This document shows positions 8,891 to 17,496 of a stretch of DNA of 64,000 bases, piece by piece; the first letter of the stretch is position 1, and the number at the start of each line of letters is the position of its first letter. The translations under genes and the position numbers were made by a program. The notes below the pieces were generated by a model that had not been told where the DNA came from, did no database searches, and saw only the letters and a list, made by a program, of their open reading frames with translations. The stretch lies in the NCBI GenBank assembly GCA_947629015.1, contig CANRCB010000008.1, positions 1 to 64,000 of the forward strand, written 5' to 3'. This DNA is from an uncultured Gemmiger sp. GTDB taxonomy: Bacteria > Bacillota > Clostridia > Oscillospirales > Ruminococcaceae.

Positions 8891-9856
8891 ATGGCACAGC
8901 CCTTTGATGTCGTCGCGCTCGGCGAGCTGCTCGTCGATTTCACCCGCAACGGGGACAGCGCGCAGGGCAACCCGATTTTGGAAGCCTGCCCCGGCGGCGC
9001 GCCCTGCAACGTGCTGGCAATGCTGCAAAAGTGCGGCAAGCAAACCGCCTTTGTCGGCAAGGTGGGGGACGATTTGTTCGGCCGCCAGCTGCGCCGGGCG
9101 GTCAAGGAAGTGGGCATCTGTGACAGTTACCTGATCTCCGACCCCGCCGCGCATACCACCCTCGCCTTTGTCGAGACACTGCCGGGCGGCGACCGCGATT
9201 TCAGCTTCTACCGCGACCCCGGCGCCGATATGCTGCTGCGCGCCGACGAGCTGCCGGAAGAAGCCATTCAAAACGCGAAAATTTTCCATTTCGGCACGCT
9301 GTCGATGACGCACCCGGCCATCCGGGAGACCACCAAACGCGCGGTGGCGCTGGCAAAGGCGGGCGGGGCGCTCGTCTCCTTTGACCCCAACCTCCGCCCG
9401 CCGCTGTGGGACAGCATGGACAACGCGAAAGAGCAAATCGACTGGGGCCTTTCGCAGTGCGATATCCTCAAAATCGCCGACAACGAGCTGGAATTTATGA
9501 CCGGGCAGACGGATTTCGACACCGGCGCGGCGATGCTGCGCGCCAAATACCCCAACATCACGGTGTTCAACGTCACGGCCGGGCCGGACGGCAGCCACAG
9601 CTACTATCAGGACAAACACGTCTTTGTGCCGGGTTACCATCTCGGCGGCACCATCGAGACGACGGGCGCGGGCGATACCTTCTGCGCCAGCGTGCTCAAT
9701 TTCGTGCTGGAGCACGGCCTCAAGGATTTGAGCGGGGCCGATCTGACCGCCATGCTCAAGTTTGCCAACGCGGCGGCCTACATCGTCACCACCAGAAAAG
9801 GCGCGCTGCGCGCCATGCCGGAGCGGGCGCAGGTGGAGGCCGTCTGCGGCGGATAA
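8891..9856 (+). CDS. Fructokinase, PfkB family
   Basis: The 321-residue carbohydrate kinase phosphorylates fructose from ATP. It carries the PfkB N-terminal glycine pair (PGGAPCN), the FDPNLRP stretch, and the C-terminal signature TTGAGDTF with catalytic base Asp262. The ATG at 8891 is chosen over a GTG at 8882 because the GGAGG at 8876-8880 would be too close to the latter. Coupling to the GH32 gene supports fructose as the substrate. Confidence 0.92.
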   Translation: MAQPFDVVALGELLVDFTRNGDSAQGNPILEACPGGAPCNVLAMLQKCGKQTAFVGKVGDDLFGRQLRRAVKEVGICDSYLISDPAAHTTLAFVETLPGGDRDFSFYRDPGADMLLRADELPEEAIQNAKIFHFGTLSMTHPAIRETTKRAVALAKAGGALVSFDPNLRPPLWDSMDNAKEQIDWGLSQCDILKIADNELEFMTGQTDFDTGAAMLRAKYPNITVFNVTAGPDGSHSYYQDKHVFVPGYHLGGTIETTGAGDTFCASVLNFVLEHGLKDLSGADLTAMLKFANAAAYIVTTRKGALRAMPERAQVEAVCGG

Positions 9857-9892
9857 ATTTTTCACAACCGGTGGACAACCGGTATGCTTCTC

Positions 9893-9901
9893 TGGTATGA
9901 T
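9893..9901 (+). promoter_or_regulatory. Possible extended -10 promoter before the flavoprotein gene
   Basis: TGGTATGAT gives an extended -10 with TGGACA (9872-9877) 18 bases upstream. A start near 9908 would place the terminator hairpin at 9916 immediately in the leader. Either this is an attenuated leader or the promoter match is fortuitous. Confidence 0.4.
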
Positions 9902-9915
9902 AAGCACAGCACAGG

Positions 9916-9957
9916 CTGCGGGGGGAAGGCGGCAGCCCTCCCCCGCAGTTATTTTTT
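9916..9957 (+). terminator. Intrinsic terminator (or attenuator) after the fructokinase gene
   Basis: CTGCGGGGG (9916-9924) pairs with CCCCCGCAG (9940-9948), followed by a T-rich run to 9957. It lies 60 bases after the fructokinase stop and only 20 bases before the next start codon. Confidence 0.8.
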
Positions 9958-9976
9958 GAGGAAAAGGAGAGTCCCT

Positions 9977-11758
9977 ATGAAAGACAGGAAGAACCTCATC
10001 GGCGGCCTGATGGCGCTGGGGCTCGCGGGCATCGTGGCCGCAAGCCTGGCCACACAGGTCGGCGTGCTCGACGCGCTCAGCGGCAAGGTGACCGCCAGCG
10101 GCGTCGGGCAGGGCATCGACGGCGACGTTGTGGTCTCCGTCACGGCGGACGCATCCACCATCTACAACGTGTCCGTCACCTCCCACAACGAGACGGAGGG
10201 CATCGGCACCGTCGCGGTGGCCGAGATACCCGGCGCCATCGTGGCCGCCAACAGCGTGCTGGTGGACAGCATCGCCGGCGCCACCGTCACCTCCGACGCC
10301 ATCAAGGACGGCGTGCGCGACGCGCTCACAAACGCCGGGCTGGACGTATCGGCGTTTGAAAAGGAAGTCACCGCCGCAGAGGCGGGCGAGCGCACCCCCG
10401 AAACGCTGGACTGTGACGTCGTCATCGTCGGCGCCGGCGGCGCGGGCCTGACCGCCGCCGTACAGGCGACGCAGGACGGCGCCAAGGTCATCGTGCTGGA
10501 GAAGATGCCGATGGTGGGCGGCAACAGCCTCAAAGCCACCGGCGGCATGAACGCGGCCGATACCAAATACCAGGCGGCGCTTGGCATCACCGACAGCGGC
10601 GTGCAGGAATTCATCGAAGATACGATGAACGGCGGCCATAACATCAACGATATCGACCTGGTCACCACCATGGCGGAGCAAAGCTCCGACGCCATCGACT
10701 GGCTGGCCGGCATCGGCGCCGAGCTGCCCAAGGTGGCGGCCACCGGCGGCACCCAGCACAAATACCTGCATGAGCCCGAGGACGGCAGCGCCGTGGGCAG
10801 CTTCCTCGTCGCCAAGCTCAACGAGACCTGTGACAAGATGGGCATCACCGTCATGCTCAACACCGAGGCCACCGAGCTTATCATGGCCGACGGCAAGGCG
10901 GCGGGCGTCCTTGCGCATGACAAGGCGCACGATTACACCATCAACGCCAAGGCGGTCATCCTGGCCACCGGCGGTTTTGGCGCCAATTTTGACATGATGA
11001 CCTCCTACAAGCCCGAGCTGGCCGGCGCCGTGACCACCAACCACGCGGGCGCCACCGGCGACGGCATCCTCATGGCCGAGGCCGTGGGTGCCGACACCGT
11101 GGACATGGAGCAGATCCAGCTGCACCCGACCGTCTATCAGGAGACGGGCCTGCTCGTCTCCGAGAGCGTGCGCAGCATGGGCGGCATCCTTGTCAACGCC
11201 GAGGGCAAGCGCTTCACCAACGATATGTCCACCCGTGACGCCGTCTCCAACGCCGAGCTGGAGCAGCCGGGCGCCTACGCCTACATCATCTTTGACCAGC
11301 GCATCGTCAACGACCTCAAATCCACCCAGAAATACATCGCCAGCGGCCTGACCGTGCAGGCGGATACCTACGAGGGCCTTGCCGAGGCGATGGGACTTAC
11401 CGGCGACGCCGCGGCCAACTTCGTCACCACGATGGAGACGTGGAACGCCGCCGTGGCCGCCGGCGAGGACGCCGAGTTCGGCCGCAACAACGGCATGGAC
11501 GACGACCTCTCGCTGGCGCCGTACTACGCCATCAAGATCGCCCCCGGCATCCACCACACGATGGGCGGCCTCAAGATCGACACCGGCACCCATGTGCTGG
11601 ATACCGCCGGCGCGGCCATCCCCGGCCTGTTCGCGGCCGGCGAGGTGACCGGCGGCGTGCACGGCGGCAACCGCATCGGCGGCAACGCGGTGTGTGATTT
11701 CGTGGTGTTCGGCCGCATCGCCGGCACCGGCGCCGCCGCCTTCGCGGCCGCGGGCTGA
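9977..11758 (+). CDS. Secreted flavin-dependent reductase with FMN-binding domain (fumarate reductase-like)
   Basis: The 593-residue protein has a hydrophobic signal or anchor (about residues 8-26). An FMN-binding domain (about 45-120) follows with the flavinylation motif DSIAGAT, where Thr103 would carry covalent FMN added by ApbE. The FAD-binding reductase domain starts with GAGGAG at 152-157 and ends with GGNRIGGNAVCD. This two-domain form is that of extracytoplasmic reductases for fumarate, urocanate and related unsaturated acids, fed by membrane electron carriers. The acceptor cannot be assigned here. AAAGGAGAG precedes the ATG. Its place between sugar genes suggests coupling of sugar oxidation to an external electron sink. 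Confidence 0.85.
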   Translation: MKDRKNLIGGLMALGLAGIVAASLATQVGVLDALSGKVTASGVGQGIDGDVVVSVTADASTIYNVSVTSHNETEGIGTVAVAEIPGAIVAANSVLVDSIAGATVTSDAIKDGVRDALTNAGLDVSAFEKEVTAAEAGERTPETLDCDVVIVGAGGAGLTAAVQATQDGAKVIVLEKMPMVGGNSLKATGGMNAADTKYQAALGITDSGVQEFIEDTMNGGHNINDIDLVTTMAEQSSDAIDWLAGIGAELPKVAATGGTQHKYLHEPEDGSAVGSFLVAKLNETCDKMGITVMLNTEATELIMADGKAAGVLAHDKAHDYTINAKAVILATGGFGANFDMMTSYKPELAGAVTTNHAGATGDGILMAEAVGADTVDMEQIQLHPTVYQETGLLVSESVRSMGGILVNAEGKRFTNDMSTRDAVSNAELEQPGAYAYIIFDQRIVNDLKSTQKYIASGLTVQADTYEGLAEAMGLTGDAAANFVTTMETWNAAVAAGEDAEFGRNNGMDDDLSLAPYYAIKIAPGIHHTMGGLKIDTGTHVLDTAGAAIPGLFAAGEVTGGVHGGNRIGGNAVCDFVVFGRIAGTGAAAFAAAG

Positions 11759-11761
11759 GCC

Positions 11762-13594
11762 GTGGCGGCGGAAACCTTTGCCCGGCGCCTGGCCGCCTGC
11801 CGGGAAGAACTGGAATGGCTGTACATGGAGCTTTACCGTGACCGCGGCAAGCTCCGCGAACTGGAAGATGAGCTGCGGGCGGCGTATGCCGCCCGCAGCC
11901 CCGCCCTCAAACGCCTGGACACGGCGCGCGAAAAGGCGCCCGGCTGGTTCCTTGAGGGGAAAATGCTCGGCATGACGATGTATACCGACCTTTTCGCCAA
12001 GGATCTGCGCGGCCTTGCGCAAAAGCTGGATTACCTGGCCGAACAGGGCGTTACCTACCTGCACCTGATGCCGCTGCTCAAAATGCCGCACCCCGACAAC
12101 GACGGCGGCTACGCGGTGGAGGATTTCACCGCCGTGGACCCGCCCCTTGGCACCAACGCCGACCTTGCGCAGCTGACCGCGGCCATGCGCCGGCGGGGCA
12201 TCAGCCTGTGCCTGGATTTCGTGCTCAACCACACGGCCGACAGCCACGCATGGGCGCGCCGCGCCAAAGCCGGCGAGGCGGAATACCAGGCATACTACCA
12301 CTGCTACCCCGACCGCACCGTGCCCGACGAGTACGAAAAGACGGTGCCGCAGGTGTTCCCCAACACCGCACCCGGCAACTTTACCTGGTGCCCCGAGATG
12401 CAAAAATGGGTGCTCACCAGCTTCCATCCCTACCAGTGGGACCTCAACTATGCAAACCCGGCGGTGTTCAACGCGATGGCGGCGGCCATGCTGGGGCTGG
12501 CCAACCTCGGGGTCGAGGTGCTGCGCATCGACGCCACGCCCTACCTGTGGAAGGAGCTGGGCACCACCTGCCGCAACCTGCCGCAGGTGCACACCGTCAT
12601 GCGTATGCTGCGCCTCATCACCGATACCGTCTGCCCCGGTGTGCTGCTCAAGGGCGAGGTGGTCATGGCGCCCAAAGAGCTGGCCGCCTATTTCGGCACG
12701 CCGGAAAAGCCGGAATGCCACCTTTTGTACAATTCCTCCACCATGTGCACCCAGTGGAGCGCGCTGGCCTCCGGCGATGTGCGCCAGCTCAAACACCAGC
12801 TGGACGCGCTCAACAGCCTGCCGCCGCACTGCCGGTTCGTCAACTACCTGCGCTGCCACGACGACATCGGCTGGGGCCTGGACGAGGCTTACGGCCAGAG
12901 CATCGGGCAGGACCCGCTTTTGCACAAAAAATACCTGTATACGTTTTATAAGGGCGATTTTCCGGGCAGCTGGGCGAAGGGCGAGCTTTACAACTACGAC
13001 CCCGCCACCGGCGATGCGCGCACCTGCGGCACCACCGCCAGCCTGTGCGGCATCGAGAAGGGCCTGGACGAGGGCGACGAGGCCCAGGTCGCGCTGGGCA
13101 TCCGGCGGGATCTGATGATGCACGCCGCCATGATGACGATGGCCGGCTTCCCCATGCTTTCGAGCGGCGACGAGATCGGCCAGCTCAACGGCTGGGCCTA
13201 CCGCGATGACCCCGCCCTCGCCGAGGACAGCCGCAACCTGCACCGTACGCCCTTCAACTGGGGCAACGCCGCGCTGCGCACGCGGCTCGGCACGGTGCAG
13301 CAGCGCCTTTGGGACGGTTTGCGCCGGCTGGAAACGCTGCGCGCCGCCGAGCCCTGCTTTGCCCCCGGCGCGTGGGTCACGACGTGGGATACCCACAACG
13401 ACCATGTGCTGGCGATCCGCCGGCAGGCCGACGGGCAGGACCTTATCGGCCTGTTCAACTTTACCGGCGCCGGGCAGGAGGTTTGGCTGGACGCGGCCGA
13501 AGGCCCCTACACCGACCTCGTCACCGGCGGGGCGGCCGCCCCCGCGCACTGCACGCTGGCGCCGTACCAGTACATACTGTGCCGCAAAGCCTGA
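11762..13594 (+). CDS. Probable amylosucrase (GH13)
   Basis: The 610-residue enzyme matches amylosucrase in length and layout: a helical N-terminal region (1-70), the landmark GVTYLHLMPLL, and the GH13 barrel. Catalytic residues are visible as nucleophile Asp257 (LRIDATPYLW), acid/base Glu299 (LLKGEVV) and the His-Asp-Asp triad 366-368 (RCHDDIGW). Amylosucrase turns sucrose into alpha-1,4-glucan plus fructose, and the fructokinase at 8891 would use the fructose. It starts at a GTG three bases after the reductase stop with no good ribosome site, so translational coupling is likely. A sucrose hydrolase of the same subfamily is the main alternative. Confidence 0.82.
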   Translation: MAAETFARRLAACREELEWLYMELYRDRGKLRELEDELRAAYAARSPALKRLDTAREKAPGWFLEGKMLGMTMYTDLFAKDLRGLAQKLDYLAEQGVTYLHLMPLLKMPHPDNDGGYAVEDFTAVDPPLGTNADLAQLTAAMRRRGISLCLDFVLNHTADSHAWARRAKAGEAEYQAYYHCYPDRTVPDEYEKTVPQVFPNTAPGNFTWCPEMQKWVLTSFHPYQWDLNYANPAVFNAMAAAMLGLANLGVEVLRIDATPYLWKELGTTCRNLPQVHTVMRMLRLITDTVCPGVLLKGEVVMAPKELAAYFGTPEKPECHLLYNSSTMCTQWSALASGDVRQLKHQLDALNSLPPHCRFVNYLRCHDDIGWGLDEAYGQSIGQDPLLHKKYLYTFYKGDFPGSWAKGELYNYDPATGDARTCGTTASLCGIEKGLDEGDEAQVALGIRRDLMMHAAMMTMAGFPMLSSGDEIGQLNGWAYRDDPALAEDSRNLHRTPFNWGNAALRTRLGTVQQRLWDGLRRLETLRAAEPCFAPGAWVTTWDTHNDHVLAIRRQADGQDLIGLFNFTGAGQEVWLDAAEGPYTDLVTGGAAAPAHCTLAPYQYILCRKA

Positions 13595-13604
13595 AAAAAA
13601 CAGC

Positions 13605-13651
13605 AACCGGCCCGCAGCGTGTCGAGTTTCTCGACACGCTGCGGGCCGGTG
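13605..13651 (+). terminator. Long hairpin after the amylosucrase gene
   Basis: A perfect 21-bp stem (from about 13606 to 13650) closes on a TTT loop. There is no T-run on the plus side, but a seven-A run precedes the stem, so it would terminate minus-strand transcription best. R1 repeat sequence begins directly after it. Confidence 0.65.
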
Positions 13652-13960
13652 AGACTGTAAAAACGGCCGCTGCCATAGGGAAGCGTGTAGGGCGGGCCCT
13701 TGAGCCCGCCGCGGCGCAAACGGGTGCCCGGCATCCTCTTATGGCGCGCGTGCGCGCGCCGCCCATTTCGGAACGCCCTCGCTGCGCGCCGCTTTGCGGC
13801 GCTGCGCTCCGGGACGTTTTTGCCAAAGCAAATTTTTTATCGGGCGATAAAAATTTGCTTTGCGCGGCGCATGGCGCCGCGGGCAAAAGCCCCCGCCCTG
13901 CAAATCTACCCATAAAAGCGCTTTTTTGACACACCGGGCGGATGCCAGGGCCGCCGGCGC
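13651..13960. repeat. R1 repeat and AT-rich inverted repeat in a gene-free stretch
   Basis: R1 runs from 13651 to about 13760 (ACTGTAAAAACGGCC, then a GCGGGC-type palindrome near 13692-13710, then GGCGCAAACGGGTGCC). At 13825-13861 an AT-rich inverted repeat (AAAGCAAATTTTTTATC and its complement around GGGC) stands out from the GC-rich background. No plausible gene is present before 14055. Confidence 0.7.
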
Positions 13961-13968
13961 CGCTGCGC

Positions 13969-13997
13969 TTGATTTGCCCGCGCGCGTTTGGTATACT
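13969..13997 (+). promoter_or_regulatory. Promoter of the 14055 membrane-protein gene
   Basis: TTGATT (13969-13974) and TATACT (13992-13997) are 17 bases apart, with an extended -10 TGG. Confidence 0.75.
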
Positions 13998-14054
13998 GTG
14001 TGTCACAGCCGCGGGCCGTGCAGCGGCGCCGCGGCGGAAAGGAAGGTGCGCCCC

Positions 14055-14597
14055 ATGTATCTCATCGCCACAGGGCTGATCTTCGTGTTTTTTTACTACA
14101 ACCTCCAGGTGGGCGCATACACGGTGGACCTTCTGCCGGATGCGCTGGGCTACCTGCTCATCGCCATCGGCCTGTTCCGCCTGCGGGGCGCCTCCCGCGC
14201 TTTTTCCCGCGGCATCGTGCTGTGCGCGGTGCTGGCGGTGTACGGCACCGCCATGCGGGTGCTGCTGCCCACCGGGCTGCCCGGCGCCGTGCTGAGCCTG
14301 GCGGAGCTGATCGCCCAGGTGCTGCTGCTCTATCTGCTCGTCAGCGGCGTGCAGGACCTGGAGGGCACGCTCGGCCTGCCGCTCAACAGCAAGGTGCTGG
14401 AGCGCTGGCGCGTCTGGCTCTCGGTGGTGTGGCTGGGCAGTTACCTGTTCGTGCTGCTGGGGCTGTTCGTGCCCACCGCGGCCCTGCTGGGGCTGCTGCT
14501 GGCGGCGGCATGGTTCGTGCTGTGCGTGCTGTTCGTCGTCGTCTTTTACCGCACCGCGCACCGCTACAAGCTGGTGCTGGAGCGCCGCGGCGGGTAA
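14055..14597 (+). CDS. Hypothetical integral membrane protein, five segments
   Basis: The 180-residue protein is hydrophobic nearly throughout, with about five membrane helices and a short basic tail (YRTAHRYKLVLERRGG). GGAAGG lies upstream of the ATG and a good promoter at 13969. It stands alone, convergent with the minus-strand partner/DUF624 operon. The N-terminal pattern (LLPDALGYLLIAIGL) is seen in small Clostridia membrane proteins of unknown function. I assign no role. Confidence 0.75.
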   Translation: MYLIATGLIFVFFYYNLQVGAYTVDLLPDALGYLLIAIGLFRLRGASRAFSRGIVLCAVLAVYGTAMRVLLPTGLPGAVLSLAELIAQVLLLYLLVSGVQDLEGTLGLPLNSKVLERWRVWLSVVWLGSYLFVLLGLFVPTAALLGLLLAAAWFVLCVLFVVVFYRTAHRYKLVLERRGG

Positions 14598-14624
14598 CGG
14601 CACCGGGCGCGGCCCTTTTTTCTG

Positions 14625-15365
14625 CTAATGCGCCGCGCCGGCGGTCAGCGCCTGCCACAGCGCTTCGTCCGCCGCGGCCGCGGCTTTTTGTTCCTCATTC
14701 CAGACCGCCCTGCGGGCCACGTAGACGCCCCGCAGGGCGGTCTGGCCGTCGATGGGGGTCTCGTCCCGGTCAAAGAACTGCGTGTAGGTGCCAAGGTCCA
14801 GCCCGGCCAGCACCGGGCAGTCCTCCCAGCGGTAGGCCATCTGCTGCCAGTTCTCCGCCTCGGCGGTGGGGGCGTCGGCGGCCGGGTTGTGCCCGTCCAG
14901 GTAGCACAGCGCGCCCATGCGCCGCTGGAAGCCCTCAGGGTCCTCCAGCAGGACGGTGTACAGCTCGCCGGACATCAGATCCCCGGTCAGCCGCGTCATG
15001 CCCGACGAGGTGGCGTCCACGTCCAGCACGCCCTGCTCGTCAAAGGCCATCTGGTAGCTCAGGATCTCCACCCGCACGCGCCCGTCGCCGTTCACATCCA
15101 CGCCCAGGGCCGCGATGCCCTCGGCCAGCGCGGCGCCCACCTCGGCCGGCAGCTCCCCGGTGCCCACATAGCCGATGCAGTAATCCGGCCGGGGGCGGAA
15201 AAACATATCCCGCACAAGGAACACCGCCAGCACCGCCCCCGCGATGCCCAGCACCACCCAGCCGGTGTGGTAGTCCCACCAGTTGCGGATGCGCTCCTGC
15301 CGGGTGTAGGTGCGCTCGGGCTCCTTTTCATAAGTCTCGGTGCTGCGCTTGGTCACCCACGGCAT
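14625..15365 (-). CDS. Single-pass membrane protein, partner of DUF624 protein (paralogue)
   Basis: The 246-residue protein shares a clear family signature with the gene at 25609: MPWVTK start, a membrane segment after a WW pair (about residues 37-54), DVNGDGRV in the outer domain, YRWxDCPVLAxLDLG, and the ending WQALTAGAA. The DxNxDG loop resembles a calcium-binding turn. The start overlaps the DUF624 stop (ATGA). The stretch at 14701-14744 inside the gene forms a perfect 16-bp inverted repeat, unusual in coding DNA. Function unknown; association with sugar transport genes is the only clue. Confidence 0.75.
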   Translation of the reverse strand: MPWVTKRSTETYEKEPERTYTRQERIRNWWDYHTGWVVLGIAGAVLAVFLVRDMFFRPRPDYCIGYVGTGELPAEVGAALAEGIAALGVDVNGDGRVRVEILSYQMAFDEQGVLDVDATSSGMTRLTGDLMSGELYTVLLEDPEGFQRRMGALCYLDGHNPAADAPTAEAENWQQMAYRWEDCPVLAGLDLGTYTQFFDRDETPIDGQTALRGVYVARRAVWNEEQKAAAAADEALWQALTAGAAH

Positions 15366-16201
15366 CAGGGCTCACCTCCCGCGCCGGTGCCCGCGTCGGG
15401 GCCGGCCTGTGTATCCGCCTCCGGGCCGGGGTACCGCTGCGCCTGCAGGGCGCGGCTGCCCTCCTCGATGTGGAAGGTATCGTCCAGCACCGGGTAGAGC
15501 AGCATCAGCGTGAGCAGCTCCGGCAGCCAGAAATTGACCAGCAAAAACAGGATGGAGGAAAACGGGAAGGTGATGACGATAAACGCCCAGTACAGCAGCT
15601 GCAAAAGCGTTGCGGCCAGCGTTTTCAGCGGGTGGCCCACGCACATCAGCATGGCGTTGAGCAGCGCCCGGGCCAGCGGCAGCTCCATCAGAACCAGCTG
15701 CGGCACCAGCCAGGTGGCGATGGCGGTGCTGAGCATGACCCCCAGCACCATGGCCGCCAGCAGGAACAGGTCCATCTCCACAAGGTCGGCGTGCGCCAGG
15801 ATGAACATCTGGAACCCGAACAGCAGCCCGCCGAAGGCGCCGGGCAGCAGCGTGCCCTTGACGTTTTGCCGCCAAGCGCGGCGGTAGGTGGACCACCAGT
15901 AGCCCGGCTCATCCCGCAAAGCGCGCAGGATGGTATCGGCCAAACCGCAGATCTGCGGCGCCGCCAGCATACCGCCCAGCGGGCAGACGGTCAAAACAAG
16001 GATAAGGCCGTGGCTGTCGATGCTGATCATCATGCTCACGATGTACACAAGCGACGAAACCGCCGCCAGCGCCCCCGCCGCCAGCAGGCCGAGGGTATCG
16101 CGGGAGAAGATCTCCCACAAGCGGGCCAGCCCCTTCTTGCGCGGGGCGTTTGGGTCAACGCCGGGGCCGGGGCGGTTAAAATCCGGTCGAAACAGTGCCA
16201 T
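15365..16201 (-). CDS. DUF624-like membrane protein (paralogue of 35138 gene)
   Basis: The 278-residue protein has about six membrane segments with a conserved core shared with the gene at 35138 (CPLGGMLAAPQ, GLADTILRALRDEPGYWW). The N-terminus has the charged patch PRKKGLARLWEIFSRD. It resembles YesL/DUF624 proteins in size, topology and context. It sits between an AraC regulator (22 bases upstream) and the coupled partner gene, forming a minus-strand unit opposite the second ABC transporter. Confidence 0.75.
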   Translation of the reverse strand: MALFRPDFNRPGPGVDPNAPRKKGLARLWEIFSRDTLGLLAAGALAAVSSLVYIVSMMISIDSHGLILVLTVCPLGGMLAAPQICGLADTILRALRDEPGYWWSTYRRAWRQNVKGTLLPGAFGGLLFGFQMFILAHADLVEMDLFLLAAMVLGVMLSTAIATWLVPQLVLMELPLARALLNAMLMCVGHPLKTLAATLLQLLYWAFIVITFPFSSILFLLVNFWLPELLTLMLLYPVLDDTFHIEEGSRALQAQRYPGPEADTQAGPDAGTGAGGEP

Positions 16202-16223
16202 AGGGGGTCTTCCCCTCCTTTTT

Positions 16224-17180
16224 TTATTTCTCCGCCTTCTCGGCGCGGGCGGGGCGGCGCGGCTCCATCCGGGGCGGCGTCAGCCAGCCGCTGTAGCGCG
16301 GCGGCGGGGCGGCGGGCTGCTCCAGATGGATGTGGCGGCGCCACGCGGTGGGCGGCTGGCCCATGATCTCGGAAAAATGGCGGTTGTAGCTGGACAGCGA
16401 GCGGAACCCCACCGCCTCGCACACCTCCACGATGGACAGGTTGGTGGTCTGCAGCAGCGTGCAGGAGCGGATGACCCGCGTGCGGTTGAGGTATTCCAGC
16501 GGCCCCACGCCCACCGTCTCGGTAAAGACATGGCGGAAATACGACGCGCTCACCTTGCACATGGCGGCAAGGTCCTCGATGGTGAAGGGGTCCATGTAGC
16601 AGCTGTCGATGTAGCGCAGCGCCGGCGAGATGAGCATGGGCGAATCGCTCCCAAAGGCGTCGAGCCGGGTGACGTGGCGGAAAAACTTGCACATCAGCGC
16701 GTCAAAAAGGCCGCGCACGGCGGGCTTGTAGTTGGGCTTCTTCTCCGTCATCTCCCGCACGATCTCCTCCACGAGCACGCCGAGGGCGGGGTCTTCCTTC
16801 GCGCTCACGATGAGCCGGCCGTTGTACAGCCGGACCTGCGGCGGGCCCAGCGGGGCCACCGCGGGATCCACAAGGGAGGCCATGTCCGCAAAAAGATAGC
16901 TCCACCGGCTGGCCTGCCCCGGGGCGGAATAGGTGGTGTGCGGCGTGCCGCTGGCGATGAGCGTGACATCGCCGGCCCCAAAGGGGCAGCGGGCGTCGGA
17001 AAATTCCAGAAAGCCGCTGTCGGAGTGGCACAGCCCGATCTCCAGGCAGTTGTGGAAATGCAGCACATCGGAGCGGATGTCGGAGATGCGCCAGTCCTCC
17101 CCGGTGATGGCCCGGATGGGAAGGTCAGGCGGAAGGTCGTAATCGCGGCATTCGATGGCGGGGCGGGGGTTCCTGGCCAT
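16224..17180 (-). CDS. AraC-family regulator with cupin sensor domain
   Basis: The 318-residue protein has an N-terminal cupin-type sugar-sensing half (HFHNCLEIGLCHSDSG) and a C-terminal double helix-turn-helix from about residue 205 (IEDLAAMCKVSASYFRHVF, AVGFRSLSSYNRHF). The ATG at 17180 is preferred to a GTG six bases upstream because GAGGTAG is well spaced. It is divergent from the second ABC transporter and paralogous to the regulator at 28592. It is likely an activator of the rhamnogalacturonan genes through the 21-bp-spaced repeats described at 17428. Confidence 0.9.
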   Translation of the reverse strand: MARNPRPAIECRDYDLPPDLPIRAITGEDWRISDIRSDVLHFHNCLEIGLCHSDSGFLEFSDARCPFGAGDVTLIASGTPHTTYSAPGQASRWSYLFADMASLVDPAVAPLGPPQVRLYNGRLIVSAKEDPALGVLVEEIVREMTEKKPNYKPAVRGLFDALMCKFFRHVTRLDAFGSDSPMLISPALRYIDSCYMDPFTIEDLAAMCKVSASYFRHVFTETVGVGPLEYLNRTRVIRSCTLLQTTNLSIVEVCEAVGFRSLSSYNRHFSEIMGQPPTAWRRHIHLEQPAAPPPRYSGWLTPPRMEPRRPARAEKAEK

Positions 17181-17236
17181 AAGCACTACCTCAACAAAAG
17201 GGATGGCGCGGGCGGCCCCGCGCGCGGATACACCTT

Positions 17237-17265
17237 ATTGTAGCACGGCGGGCCGGCGATGGAAA
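17237..17265 (-). promoter_or_regulatory. Likely promoter of the AraC-DUF624-partner operon
   Basis: On the minus strand TACAAT (17242-17237) has TTTCCA (17265-17260) 17 bases upstream. The -35 is weak, compatible with low or autoregulated expression. Confidence 0.45.
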
Positions 17266-17427
17266 GCGGGCCACGCAAAAACGGCTTTGATTTGGCAGGC
17301 TGCACAACAATTAAAAAGAAAAATTGTCCATAATTCTCAAAGACGGGGGCAAAAAATTCGGGCTTTTCCCAGAAAATCTGCATATCGCGGCAGAAAAAAG
17401 ACAGGAAAAAAGTGGGCTGCCCAGAAA

Positions 17428-17496
17428 ATAAAAAGCCGAAATCGCATAATTAACGGCCTTTTACGCATAGACGGCGTGGGGAGGGCGCAGTAAAAT
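17428..17496 (+). promoter_or_regulatory. AraC-type activated promoter of the second ABC operon
   Basis: An element ATAAAAAGCCGAAATCGCAT at 17428 is followed by a -10 TAAAAT at 17491-17496 with no -35 consensus. The same element, at a nearly identical distance from the -10, precedes the genes at 29960 and 36289. The leader from here to 17692 is about 190 bases and GC-rich, with a CCGCGG-CTTT-CCGCGG stem. The remainder of the 17181-17691 gap shows no gene. Confidence 0.65.

Noticed and set aside
8618-13606. A 1662-codon open frame on the minus strand opposite the GH32-amylosucrase genes
   Set aside because: It is antisense to well-identified genes, has no ribosome site and reads as low-complexity Ala/Gly/Val/Arg/His sequence, a by-product of high GC at third codon positions.
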